Shown here: positions 22,994-33,853 of the stretch, in pieces | Position numbering within the stretch: position 1 is the stretch's first letter | Layout: the number at the start of each line of letters is the position of its first letter | DNA from: Nageia nagi | Lineage: Eukaryota; Pinophyta | Direction: 5' to 3' | DNA: 64,000 nucleotides | NCBI GenBank assembly: GCA_050084985.1 | Contig: JBITNC010000001.1 | Location: forward strand, 11,470,001 to 11,534,000 | Position numbers and translations under genes: made by a program | The notes under the pieces: generated by a model | What the model saw: only the letters and a program-made list of their open reading frames with translations | Database searches by the model: none | Told to the model about the DNA's origin: nothing

Positions 22994-24050
22994 ATGGATC
23001 AACTCATAGCGATGCTTTAGGATCTGAACATGAATATTCTAGATTTACAAAGGGTGATTGTTGCAAACAACAATCCAAGTTCTAGCTTGACTAATCTAGA
23101 AGGTTCATCTAATACCTCACAATCCAATCCTAATGACTATGATGGCATTTTTTTCACCCTTGATGGATGATATCTATAATTTTCTTCTACCACCCAATCA
23201 TAAGACCCCTAAGTTCAAGATGTTCAGCAATGAATAGGATCCCAAGCAGTATCTCATTAGCTCTCAGGAGGAGTGATTATTGAAACTAGGTTTAGATGAG
23301 AGGTTAATGTATAAATTCTTCCTAAATAGTTTCAAAGGTGATGCTACTCAGTGGTTCTACTCTCTGCCAAGTAAGTCTATTGATTCCTTCAAAACCTTAG
23401 TTCAAATATTTATTGGTCAATACAAGCATAATATTAAATAATAAGGAAATATATCAAAATTATGTGCACATCATAAAGCAAGTAATGAAACCATACAGAA
23501 GAATGTATTATACTTCAAAAAGGTATGGCAAACTACTCGATTTAAATTAGATGAATATAAGATTTGTGGTATATTTTGTGAATCTATTATTCCTCTGCTT
23601 CAATTGCATGCTCCTAGTGTAAGGATGTTGATTTTAGTACTCTAGTTCAACAATTAGTGCAAAAAGAAAAAAGTTTTATTATCTATAGGAGAACTTAAAT
23701 ATAAATCTAACATTTTTTTCAAACATAATAGGAAATCATATGCTAAGAAAGAGGAGAAACTATTTAATATGGTAGATACACCCAAGACTCCTCCAAAGGC
23801 ACAAAGATATACTTCCTCAAAAGAGACCAACTACACATTTCTAGTTCCACCAAGAATTCTTTTGAGGGACTTAATGAAGAAAGGCCTCCTATACTTGCTT
23901 GAAAAAGTTTATGATGATACCCCTTTGGGACACTTTGAGGCATATTTATTTATCATCAATGAAAAGGGCATGCTAAAAATTTTACAAAATATTGGAAGCA
24001 ACTATCATAGCCCTCATAGAACAAGGAAGGTACAAGATTGATGAACATCT
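22994..24050 (+). pseudogene. Gag of the plus-strand Tat-like element (decayed)
   Basis: An ATG at 22994 opens a frame with an Asn/Ser-rich N-terminus. After a frameshift near 23150 the retrotransposon-gag core appears: a segment like LDERLMYKFFLNSFKGDATQ, then WFYSLPSKSIDSFKTL, then a CAHHKASNETI phrase (usual L..~.Q...Es). The 90-codon frame 23769-24041 is the C-terminal region and is related to the sister element's 44594-44322 (both share a 'TP.SPPK.Q.Y....' start and a RDLMKKGLL phrase). Several stops are present. No zinc knuckle is recognisable. Confidence 0.75.
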
Positions 24051-24192
24051 TCCTAAATAAGGAGATGTTGTTAATGTGGTCATAGTAGTCAAAGAGGTGT
24101 GTGCTAACTTGTGAAGAGGATGTCTATGCAATGATCCAAATCTAGTTACCAATAAACAAGTAAGTATCCCATCTAATCCTAAAGTTTATAGT

Positions 24193-24775
24193 ATGATTGA
24201 TCAATTAAAAAATACATTAGCCAAGATTAGTTTGTATGATATCATTTCTACTTATCAATCTCATAGGGATGTTTTATATACTTTATTTAAGAATGAAACT
24301 ATTCCTACTAATACTTTATTGGCTAAAGTTTCTAAGAAGCTCCAAACCATTAGGGAAAGTGACACTATCTCCTTTCACAACTATGAAATACTCAACCAAG
24401 AATTACTTGATGAGTGTGTAGCTTTAGATATCACCCCTATGGTAGATGAATGGTAGGTCAAAAGGACCATGGTATATAATGTTTCAGCTATGAATGTGTT
24501 TTGTAACAATTTTTTGACTCAATTATGAGAAAAAAGTGTAACCATTCCCCCATTAAAAAAAGCTACTTTAAAATTAGAACCTATGATAGTTATTCTAAGA
24601 AACCACTAGGCATAACTACCATCATGATTACCAAAGGAGTTAGAACTATTTTAGCCAAGTTTTAGGTAGTTGACTCCAAGTTATATTATAACATGCTTTT
24701 AGAAAGACCTTGAATCCATGATATGGAAGCTGTTCCTTCTACATTACATGGTAGATTGGAATTTGAGTTTCAAGA
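24193..24775 (+). pseudogene. Aspartic protease region (decayed)
   Basis: The 87-codon frame 24193-24456 leads into the protease. The active-site strand, LVDNGS in the sister element, reads MVYNVS here, so the catalytic Asp is lost. Near 24660-24770 the C-terminal flap region is clear, with VDSKLYYNMLLERP (usual YN.LLGRPW) and MEAVPST. A stop separates the two halves. It would process Gag-Pol. Confidence 0.7.
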
Positions 24776-25060
24776 AATACATACAATCTAAGCTAATCTT
24801 GAGCCCTATGCACTATGCAATGCTACTGACTTTGAGGAGATGGCCTTGGTTCCACCACTTTTCAAAATAGAACCCTTGGATGATCCTATACTGAGGGAAA
24901 ATACAAATAAATAGGTGTAAATCATAGAAATAGGTATGAAAAATTACAAAATAGATGATATAGATGACGATGTTAGTGACCCTTTTAGCTCTATTCTAAC
25001 TAAAATGATGAACTAGTCTTATATAAATGATGTCCCCGCATCTTTCAAATCAAGTAAAAC

Positions 25061-25190
25061 CTTTCCTTCTACTTTGTTCAAAAATATATGGTTAATAATT
25101 GAAAGTATAAGGGAGGAGGTTTAGGTAAAATTGATCAAGGTATCTTTGATTTTTCTATTTTTTCAAAAACATAGCTTACTAAGATAGGTA
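25061..25190 (+). pseudogene. G-patch-like segment between protease and RT
   Basis: A short frame reads KYKGGGLGKIDQGI, close to the G-patch consensus (GY..G.GLGK...G). G-patch domains bind nucleic acid or helicases and occur downstream of protease in some retroelements. The sister element has a matching degenerate remnant near 42960. The rest of 24776-25589 shows no recognisable domain. Confidence 0.45.
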
Positions 25191-25589
25191 TAGGTAGTGT
25201 TGGATAGGTCAAATAAAAATGGGGTGCCAAACAATTTGTTATAACATCTAATGTGATAGAATTATCTAATGAAATTGATGAATATGTGTGATTGATCATA
25301 GAATGCCTCTTTCATTGGATTGTTTTAGTACCGATGATGATTTTCTTAAATACTTGGGGCACATTTAGAATTGCCTAAATCTAACAAAAAATATCATGCC
25401 TCTTATAGGCTTCATGAGTATGCTTATTTTGGCCAAGAGGTCAATTTTTGATGATGTGTTATAGGTTCAACCCTTAGAAGAAGCTAAGATTTATAATCCT
25501 CCTATGAGGATTTGCCATCATTATTACCAACAAAAAGGATCTCACCTTCCCACAAGAAGAGTTGCTAAACATTAACATTGGCCCTGCAG

Positions 25590-26480
25590 CTATGGAGAGA
25601 TTGCTTCAAATTGGAGTAGCCCTAGCCTCTTTCAAGCAAGAAAGTACAAATCTAAATTCATCATACATTCTAAAAATTTTGCTTGGTATTATGATTATAT
25701 GCCTAGATTAGATCCTTCATTTGTTATGCATAATTTTCCATTAAAAAAAATGGCAAACCAATTAAGCAAAAGCCTAGAAAAATGCATCCTTCTAAGGCAT
25801 TGTTAGTCAAAAAAGAGATTGAAAAATACTTGCAATTAGGATTCATAGAGCCTATTGATTATTCTAATTGGATGTCTTACATTGTTCATGTTACTAAACC
25901 AAATAGTGAAATATGGGAATATACTATTTTTTTTTATATCAATAATGCTTGTCCTAAAGATGATTTTCCATTTCCTAATATTGATATGATTATTGATAGC
26001 ATAACTGGTCATGATATTTTTTTTTATTTATAGATGGTTTTTCTAGTTACAATCAAATCTTAAGTAATCTTGCTGATCAAATAAAATCATTTTCACAAAC
26101 CTATGGGGCAATTTTTGTTGGAAGGTTATGCCTTTTGGACTAAAAAATGCAGGTCCTACATATCAAAGAGCCATGGTCAACATGTTCTATAAGCATATTC
26201 AAAAAATATTAAGGTCTATGTTGGTGAAATTTTTGTTAAATCAAAGAAGTTTAAGACCATCTCCAATCCCTTGAAGAGGTATTTGAAATTTTGCAAAGGT
26301 ACAAACTAAGACTTAAACCTTCAAAGTGTGCATTTGGAGTTACTTCTAGAAAATTGTTAGTGTTCATGGTTTCAAATAGAGGAATTGAAGTAGATCCTAA
26401 AAATGTAAAATCCATTATTGACATGCTTCCCCTAAAAACTTGAAATAACTTAGAAGTATTCAATGAAAGATAAATTCAAT
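25590..26480 (+). pseudogene. Reverse transcriptase (decayed, YVGE active site)
   Basis: The 83-codon frame 25782-26033 contains the RT N-terminal motifs: a VKKEIEKYLQLGFIEPIDYS phrase, an INNACPKDDFPFPNID phrase (usual LN.A.~KD.FPLP.ID) and GHDIFFYL. After frameshifts the catalytic box reads KVYVGEIFVKSK, so both Asp residues of YVDD are changed. The thumb continues to about 26480. It synthesised cDNA from the element RNA when active. Confidence 0.85.
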
Positions 26481-26499
26481 TAAGAGGTTCATCTCACAA

Positions 26500-26930
26500 C
26501 TAGGGGACAAGTGTAAACCATTCACTCACTTCCTTAAGAAGGATGTTAAGTTTGTATGGGATGTGAATTTCCAAAAAGCATGTGAAGATATCAAGTAATA
26601 TTTTCTTAACCCCCCTATCCTTGTTCCAATGGATTTTTTCCAACTTGATTACTTGTATATTTCAGCCTCTTTGTATGCCATAGGAACCATGTTGTGTCAA
26701 AAAATTGAAAATAACAAATGAGAGGGCTATCTATTATCTAAGCAAGACATTGGTAGATTATGATTTTCTTTGCTATGATATTTAACACTAAAAAACTAAG
26801 GTATTACTTGTTATATTGCACCACATATATTGTTAGTTCTATTATCCTTTAAAATATCTTATGGCTAAACAACACTTATTTGGTAGATTTGCAAAGCGGC
26901 TAATGTTATTGTAGGAATTTGATATTAATG
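26500..26930 (+). pseudogene. RT-linked RNase H (decayed)
   Basis: Frameshifted pieces match gypsy RNase H: a segment around LDYLYISASLYAIGTML (usual ...YL..S..A....L) near 26640-26690, an 'AIYYLSKTLVDYD' reading near 26720-26765, and the YPLKYLMAKQHLFGRFAKR connection near 26840-26900. Stops break it repeatedly. Confidence 0.6.
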
Positions 26931-27109
26931 TGGTGAAGCAAAAACTTGTTAAAGAATAGGTCATTGTAGATTTGATAGTAGATTTCCCTCAAGAAGGTGA
27001 GGAGGTTTTCCATGAAGAATTTCCTAATATTTTTGAGGAGGAGCCATGGTAACAATGGCCTAACAACCTATCTAAAGGGAACCAACAATGAAAGTTTTAA
27101 GACATCTCC

Positions 27110-27450
27110 ATCCCTGATGATTATATTTTTCTTCTAGAGGATGAGGCTTTAGTATGGACCCTGTATTTTGATGGTTCTAGATGCATTCATGGAGTAGGGG
27201 AAGGTATTGTTTTGGTCTTCCCTACCAATAAAGTAATTCCTAATGCATATAAACTAGATTTCAAATGCACTAATAATATGGTTGAGTATGGATATTTGAT
27301 ACTGGGATTAAAGGTAACTTTAGAAAATAAAAATTATAGATATAGAAATTTATGGGAACTCATAGCTTGTTGTCAACAAAGTAAAAGGTACTTACGATAC
27401 CAAAGATGAGAAGCTATAGCCTTATAGTGTGGTTGTGATTGAGTTGCTAG
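27110..27450 (+). pseudogene. Archaeal-type RNase H (aRNH), normal Tat position
   Basis: The segment starts with WTLYFDGSRCIHGVGEGIVL and continues with the 65-codon frame 27212-27409, which contains FKCTNNMVEYGYLILGLK (usual F..TNN.AEYEALI.GL). D and E of the active site are visible; the following GDS strand is damaged. Located between RNase H and integrase as in known Tat elements. Confidence 0.75.
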
Positions 27451-27769
27451 ATAATTAAGACCATTCCTAGGACTAATAATAGATATGCAGATGTTATGGA
27501 AAGCATAACCTCTTTGGTACTAATTGAGCTTGAAGATAAGGAGACCATTCTCACTATCTATGAGTTAAGTTCTCTATCTTACACAACTCATATTCAATAT
27601 TTCTTTTACCATCTTATTGCCAATGATGATGCTTTTCAAGAATTGTATTTTGATATCTATAGCTATTAAGAGACCAAAGTATTCCTTCTAAATATACTAA
27701 GAATTATAGACTAATATTGAGAAGGAATGCTATGAAATATGTTATCATTGGTGATATTTTATATAGAAT

Positions 27770-28890
27770 ATCCTTTGATGGTGGTTTTTTGAGATGTTTA
27801 ACACATGATGAGATAGTTGTGCTTTAGAGCAAGCTCATGATGGATTATGTGGTGGCCATTTTCATGCCAAAGCTCTTTATACAAAGATCTTAAGAATAGG
27901 GTACTATTTCCCAGTATGGAAGAATATTGTCAAACTCATGTGAAAGTTTGTGTCCCATGCCAAAAGCATGCAAACCTAGAAAAACAACCCACTCAAGAAC
28001 TCAATTCCTTTATTTCTCCATGGCCCTTTGCTACTTGAAGCATAGATTTGATTGGCATGATTAATCCTCATTCTAGAGAAGGACACAAATTTGTCATCAT
28101 AGCTATAGAATATATACCAAGTGGATGGAATCCATCATATAAAATCAATTACATAAGAAAAATTATTGCATTCCATATAGAATACTTCATCACTAGATTT
28201 GGTGTTCCACAAAGGTTGATCATGGATAATGGTCCAAATCTCAAGGGAAAGGATATTCAAGCATTTTGTAAAAAGTATCACATCACACAAACCTTTTCTT
28301 TAGTTTACTACCCTTAAGGCAATGGTCAAGGTAAAGCAAAAATAAGACACCTAAGAGTATTCTTGCTAAAACATGGGATAAGTACAAAAGAGAGTTGCAT
28401 GAGCAATTTCCATATGCACTATGGGCCTATAGAACTTGTGTTTGAATAGCCATTGACAACAACCCATTTTCATTGGTATATGGAGATGAGGCCATTGCCC
28501 CACTTGCGTTAGAGATTCCTTCTCTTAGGATCTCTTTACAAGTTAATATTCTGGATGAAGATGTAAGAAAATCAAGATTTAGAAGTTAGAGATGTTAGAT
28601 GAAAAAAGAATCAGAGCCATTGAGCATCAAAAGTTCTACCTTTCCAAACCTAAGAGAGCATTTGGTAAGCACATAAATGCTAAAGAGTTAAAATAAGGGA
28701 CCTTGTCTTAAAAGAGAATATTAACAAAACAATAGCAAATGAGGAGGCTAAAGGAAAATTTAGACCCAATTGGTTGGGCCCATATGTTGTTGTTGATGTA
28801 ACAGGATCAAGAGCATATAGGTTAACTTTGGATGGAAATGAAGAACAAAAACCTTCAAATTGACATCCATATCAAGAATTTTTACACTTG
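27770..28890 (+). pseudogene. Integrase (decayed)
   Basis: All three parts are visible. The H2C2 zinc domain lies at about 27830-27990, with HDGLCGGHFHAKALY and VCVPCQKHAN. The catalytic core at 28020-28400 has SIDLIGMINPHS (first D), IMDNGPNLKG (second D) and YYP-GNGQGKAK, where the third catalytic residue, normally E, reads K. The C-terminal domain lies near 28560-28860, with a GKFRPNWLGPYVV-type GPY motif. Stops occur at 28036 and about 28315. Confidence 0.85.
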
Positions 28891-30099
28891 AAAAGCATAG
28901 CTCTATGCCCTTGCAAAATAATTCATATCAAATGTAGGGCATAATTTCTTTTTTTTTATGTATAGATCCACATAAAACACAACATCGATGGTGTGCTTGA
29001 TAGTTAGCATGACATAATGATATGCAAAAAAAAAAATTGATAGTCTAATGTATTTAGATAATGGACATAAAAATGCATAATTATTGATGGCCAATGAAAT
29101 GGCTAGTGAGAGTTCACTCACTCAAAAGCAAACTGGTGATACAACCATTAGCAAGTTGTTGACATTGACTCATCATCAATGGATGATACAACTTACTTTG
29201 TATCCACATGGTTTTTTGCTTTAAACCCATCTAAATCATAATGTATTCAAATCATAACATACAAATATATGATCATTGATGCCAAAAAAATGGCTAGTGA
29301 GAGTTCACTCACTTAAAAGTAAACCAACGATGCATCTTATAGCAATTTGTTGACATTGGATCATCTCCAATGGATTATACATTTTGTTGTGTATCCACAT
29401 GGTTTTTGCTTTGAACCCATCTAAAGCATAATATCTTCAGATCATAGACATAAAAATATATGTTCATCAATGGCCATCAATACAGCTAATGAGAGTTCAC
29501 TCACTTAAAATATAAATTAATGATGCAACCATGAGCAAGATGTTGACATTGAATCATCTCTAATGGATGAACTAACTTACTATGCATCCATATTATTTAA
29601 AGAATAACATTTCATTGCAAAATAGAAGAAAATTATATTCAAAACCAAGGTGCCAGCATGTGTTCACAATCTATTGGGCCATCGATGGTGTACATTTCAT
29701 TATCATTTCCACCAATCCAAAGTGTAACCTCTCTATTTTGAGGTATGGATGTAAGTGCGAATGGTTCTTGAGTATTAGACATGATGAAATGGATAGATTC
29801 ATGACAGAGATAGTATAAAGGAGGCACATCATACCTTCCATCTCCAACCTTAGATATGGATTTTCATAGTCATCCAAACATCATCCAAATTCCTAAAGAT
29901 AACTTCTTTAGCAACTTTTACCTTGGCTACTGCACTTAAGGATCTTTCCTATGGCACCCAAGTTAAAAGGGGGTAGCATAAAGACCCTCAACATCAATCA
30001 ACAAAAGCCAACATCAAAAAAAGATCAAAAAAGTTTCTTTTATGTCTTGGCTATAGTTCTTCTTTGGACATGTAATTTCATTGCTTCAATCACACATAC
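28891..30099 (+). other. Untranslated 3' region of the plus-strand Tat-like element
   Basis: Non-coding, dominated by the 191-bp tandem array below. The right part (29600-30099) contains only short overlapping chance ORFs on both strands. Confidence 0.6.
28990..29580 (+). repeat. Subterminal tandem array, about 191 bp x 3
   Basis: The anchor 'gagagttcactcact' occurs at 29108, 29299 and 29491 (spacing 191 and 192). Each copy also carries 'gttgacattg..tcatc' and 'tatccacatgg'. The sister element carries at least two copies in the equivalent place at 37800-38110. Confidence 0.9.
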
Positions 30100-30112
30100 A
30101 AAGAGGGCCAAT
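30100..30112 (+). promoter_or_regulatory. Polypurine tract
   Basis: AAAGAGGGCCAAT immediately precedes the 3' LTR. The sister element has AAAGAGGGGCAAAA in the same place. It primes plus-strand DNA synthesis. Confidence 0.75.
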
Positions 30113-30700
30113 TGTAGATGCCTCAAAATGAACCTTTATGTTTTTATTAAATCATTTTCAACCCTTAATAGATTATTATGTAAAAAGGGATTAAAAATGT
30201 ATAAAAGAGGTGTAGGCCATGTATTTGACCCTTGTGGATTGTACAAGGGGTCAAAATTCAAATTCATGTAAACTTATATCATATATAAAGGCATCATTTG
30301 ATGACCTATAGAGGATGAGCGAATCATGAGAAAATAATCATTTTAAGCTAATACAAGGATTATCAACTGAAGATCATTTTAAGATTACAACCTACTTTAT
30401 CTATCAACATTGTGCATATATTATTTTGTAACTTTGCATGAATGTTCATAATTTGATTATTCACTAATTCTTCCATTGCTACATTCTTGTTTGCATTTGT
30501 AATTTCACTCATCCTATGATCTTATGGTGTGTTTATTCATGAATGTATGCTTTGTATTTTATAATTAATATAATGAATATAGAATCTAAGTAAACACTCA
30601 TACATTCCTACTACATGTTATTGCCATATTTTAGATATATGCATCAATATTTACAAACTAGAGCATTAATCAACCCCATTTGCATTATTTACCATCTACA
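30113..30700 (+). mobile_element. 3' LTR of the plus-strand Tat-like element
   Basis: Starts TGTAGATGCCTCAAAATG and ends ACCATCTACA. Followed by TCACC, the second half of the target duplication (30701-30705), then by the resumed LARD LTR. Confidence 0.9.
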
Positions 30701-31718
30701 TCACCAAACTAAGCATGATTTTGAAACATATACATATTTGGAAAATATTACGATCATTATACTCCCTAAATTGGTTTTATGATGAGGTAATTTAAGATAT
30801 ATTCCATAGGCCTTCCAACTTATCCATTTTGTATGTATCCTACATTCATTGCAATCTTACAAAAATATGTTTACATCATGCATCTTTTCGAATAATTCAC
30901 ATGCCTTCTCTTAGCATCCATGTCTAGCATAAATCTCTAACAAGGCACTCAAAAATACAAAATTTTATGCAAAGCCCCTTTTATCTACTCTTTGATGCAT
31001 GTCCTTTATCTATGAACATGAATTCCCTCCTAACTATATCTACTATTAAAAACATTAGCTCCTCCCTAGTTCTAGCCATCACTTTGTTGTAAAATCCTCC
31101 TCAACTATCTTTGCATGCATTCCCAAACTTCCCTCTTAGGATAGGAATCCAAGCAAGGCATGGCCCCACCTATGAAAACTATCACTCCACTACTCAAATT
31201 TCTCCCTTGTGGCATGCATGCAAGAGGGCACAATCAATGAATGTGATAAAAATAATTAACTTCCATTTAGTTCGTAATTCTTAGAATATAACTTAATTTT
31301 TTAAATCTATTAGAGAATAACTAACACTAAAGTAGGAGTCTCTTTAAAATATGGACACATTAAACCAATAAGAGACAATATTGCTATAATATCATTCAAA
31401 TATTTATTTTTTAAATGATACAAGTTAAGAATTTAAATAATAATTACTTACCAATAAAATCTATTTTAAAACATAAGATCATGGAAAAATAATTTAACAA
31501 TTTAAATTCAACAAAATTAAGGATAAATATTTAATTTCCAAAATCTTATAAAAAAAAAGCTAAAGATCCAAAGATGATTATGAAATTCAAAAGCTTAATG
31601 AGGTTTACTCATTAAAGTTATGGTCATAATATTCATAACACAAAATAATCATTATCATTTCCTCACATGGAAATGAAACATCTCTTGAACATAATAGTGC
31701 TTATAGTGGTCCATGACA
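30701..31718 (-). mobile_element. 3' LTR of the LARD, second part
   Basis: Resumes the LARD LTR after the nested element and ends GGTCCATGACA at 31718. It matches 45921-46700, except that about 236 bp (about 31200-31436) are absent from the right copy. The absent part is bounded by a short AAAT repeat, suggesting deletion in the right copy. Confidence 0.85.
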
Positions 31719-31733
31719 TATTCCCCCTAGGAG
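31719..31733 (-). promoter_or_regulatory. Polypurine tract of the LARD
   Basis: On the minus strand CTCCTAGGGGGAATA directly precedes the 3' LTR start TGTCATGGACC. Confidence 0.75.
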
Positions 31734-33840
31734 TAAACATAGTCTGCTATGTTTTGTTAAAGGAGGTAATAACAAAGCAAAATTATCTTTCTTTTCTCTT
31801 CTAATAATTTAAAATAAGTCATATGCAAGCACCTCTTTAATAACCTCAACCAAATAAATTCAAACTTTTAGGCATTGTTCCAACTTTCAAGTTTTCAAAT
31901 GATGTCAAGTATGAGGTTCTAAGGATCCATTTGGTTATAATCCAAAAATTTACTCCTAGCCTTGGAGAATTTCCTCTTTCAAATAATTCTTTTGAATGTT
32001 TCAAAACATGTTTCGATAAAGAGAAATTACAAACTTGAGTTCTAGCACATATTTTCACTTCAGATAAACATGTCAAAGAGCACAACTCATGTATTCTCTT
32101 AGTTCAATAATATATATCCTGATTCTCCCTAGAGATTTACCCTATTTCTTAGTTAGAAAATTCAATCTTTCAATAATTTTAGTATCAAATCTTCCATGAT
32201 ACACTTGTTTAGACATGAAATTATGGTTCAAAACTTAAACAAATTCATCTTTCATTTTCTTTCAAGAAAGGAGTCAACAATCTTGAATTTATAACATACA
32301 TTTTCCTATCCACACTTGGTTTCTCAAGGAAAATTAATTGTCACAAGAAAATAACTTTTCCCAACTCAAAATTTCAAAGCATTTTCTATTTGATTTAATT
32401 AAGGTTTTCAATCTCCCTATTGAATCTCATCACCTTATATTAAAAATATTATATTTAGGAATAGAGTATCATTCACATGATCCAAAGTGTCATCACATGA
32501 TCACTTCTCAGAAGTGAAATTTCATTCACTTTAGGACAACATAATATATTCTCATGTGCTACAGTCATAAATATATTACTAAGTCATGATAAAATATCCC
32601 CATAAATATATCCACCCATGATTATTGATCAATTTATCTAAAATCTCCATGATTCTCTTAAGGAATATCAACCGACATTATTAATAGATCAATTATTCTC
32701 CAAAAATCAATCCATCATAGTTGATTCCTTCTTCAAAGCAATTGTCTCTCAAGGTTTCAATTCCATTTTGATCCCTTGGAAACACCCATATGGTATCCAA
32801 AAAGATGGTTCACTCCATATTAGCAAAAACTAAGTAATCTTATCATATGGAAACCAACTTCAATCATAGCTTATACCTACTCACCTAGGTAGTTGTGACC
32901 ATTTTTGCATATCTAATTTTGGAAATAATACAAAAATGTAATAGCAAAATGCAAGCTCTAACAAAGGTGCAAGCATTCATAAAAATACTAGTTTAGTTTT
33001 AGATACCTAAATCAAACTTATATAAGTATAAATCTACTAATTTTGTTTAATTAAAATAAAATTACTAACTTTTAGGGAGTATATCTCATTTTTCATCCAT
33101 GAGGATTCTTGTAAGGTTGTTGCATCTTCACACTAACAACTTTCAATTATTTCTTTTTTATAAATAATTATCATCACTCATGATCCACATCTAGTCTTTT
33201 ACAAAAAACATGATCATTCATCATATTCTCTTTTTTTAATATAATCATATGAAACAAACCTAGTCTTATAGCAAAGGTTGATATCAAATATTGCTTCTTC
33301 CAAAAATCTCAACATCTCTTTCACTACCTAAAGTTAGATTTTTTAGCTCTAACTTCGTAGTGTATTTCAACCTTCTTATGCTAATCAAACTTACTTATTA
33401 GTTCATATAAATACAATTAACAAGAATTCAACATATCAATAATTCATACCTTCTTTATAATTGTGAAATATATAGCACTATCTTTTGCATAGCATGTCCT
33501 CTTTAAAGATGTCACAACCAAAATATTTGTATTTGGCAATAGCAAACATGGTTATTATCATATAACAATGTATAAAATTATTCCTCAATAATCCATTCAT
33601 CCTATATAGGAAAGGATAAATATAGGGTTAGTATGTAACCAATAAATAGCTAATCCATACCAAGAAAAATAATACGTAAGGATTATTCCACATGTAAAAT
33701 CTTGTCATAGCAAGATATGAAATATTTTAACAACTTCTCTTCATGGTTTTCATACCTGTATGCATCATCAAGCATACCTAAAAATGTCACATGGTTTGCA
33801 AAAGTTAGTTAGCCCAATAAGTCTAATAATTTGAACATGA
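31719..33840 (-). other. Interior of the LARD, no coding capacity seen
   Basis: AT-rich. The longest frame, 79 codons at 32085-31846 on the minus strand, has no recognisable motif and I treat it as chance. A polypurine tract (CTCCTAGGGGGAATA, minus strand, 31733-31719) abuts the left LTR. Confidence 0.7.
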
Positions 33841-33853
33841 GCTCTAATACCAA
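33841..33853 (-). promoter_or_regulatory. Primer-binding site of the LARD, initiator-Met type
   Basis: TTGGTATTAGAGC on the minus strand directly follows the 5' LTR end. It differs from the initiator-Met site TGGTATCAGAGC by one C-to-T change. Confidence 0.75.

Larger units (their letters stand above)
22231..30700 (+). mobile_element. Tat-like Ty3/gypsy element inserted in the left LARD LTR
   Basis: This is a structurally complete 8.5-kb element with two LTRs, a primer-binding site, a polypurine tract and a TCACC target duplication. Domain order is gag, protease, a G-patch-like segment, RT, RNase H, archaeal-type RNase H, integrase: the usual Tat order. All coding segments carry stops or frameshifts, and the RT active site has changed from YVDD to YVGE, so it is dead. 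LTR starts, primer-binding site, polypurine tract and 3' tandem repeats match those of the element at 36635-45872, so both belong to one family. Confidence 0.9.

Noticed and set aside
28990-29580. CRISPR-like array
   Set aside because: The units are about 190-bp tandem repeats without short repeats separated by unique spacers, and the DNA is plant; not a CRISPR.
29582-29877. Overlapping ORFs on both strands in the 3' region of the Tat-like element
   Set aside because: Three frames overlap on opposite strands with no domain; chance frames.
31846-32085. Minus-strand 79-codon ORF in the LARD interior
   Set aside because: No gag or pol features and not long enough to stand out in 2.1 kb of DNA.
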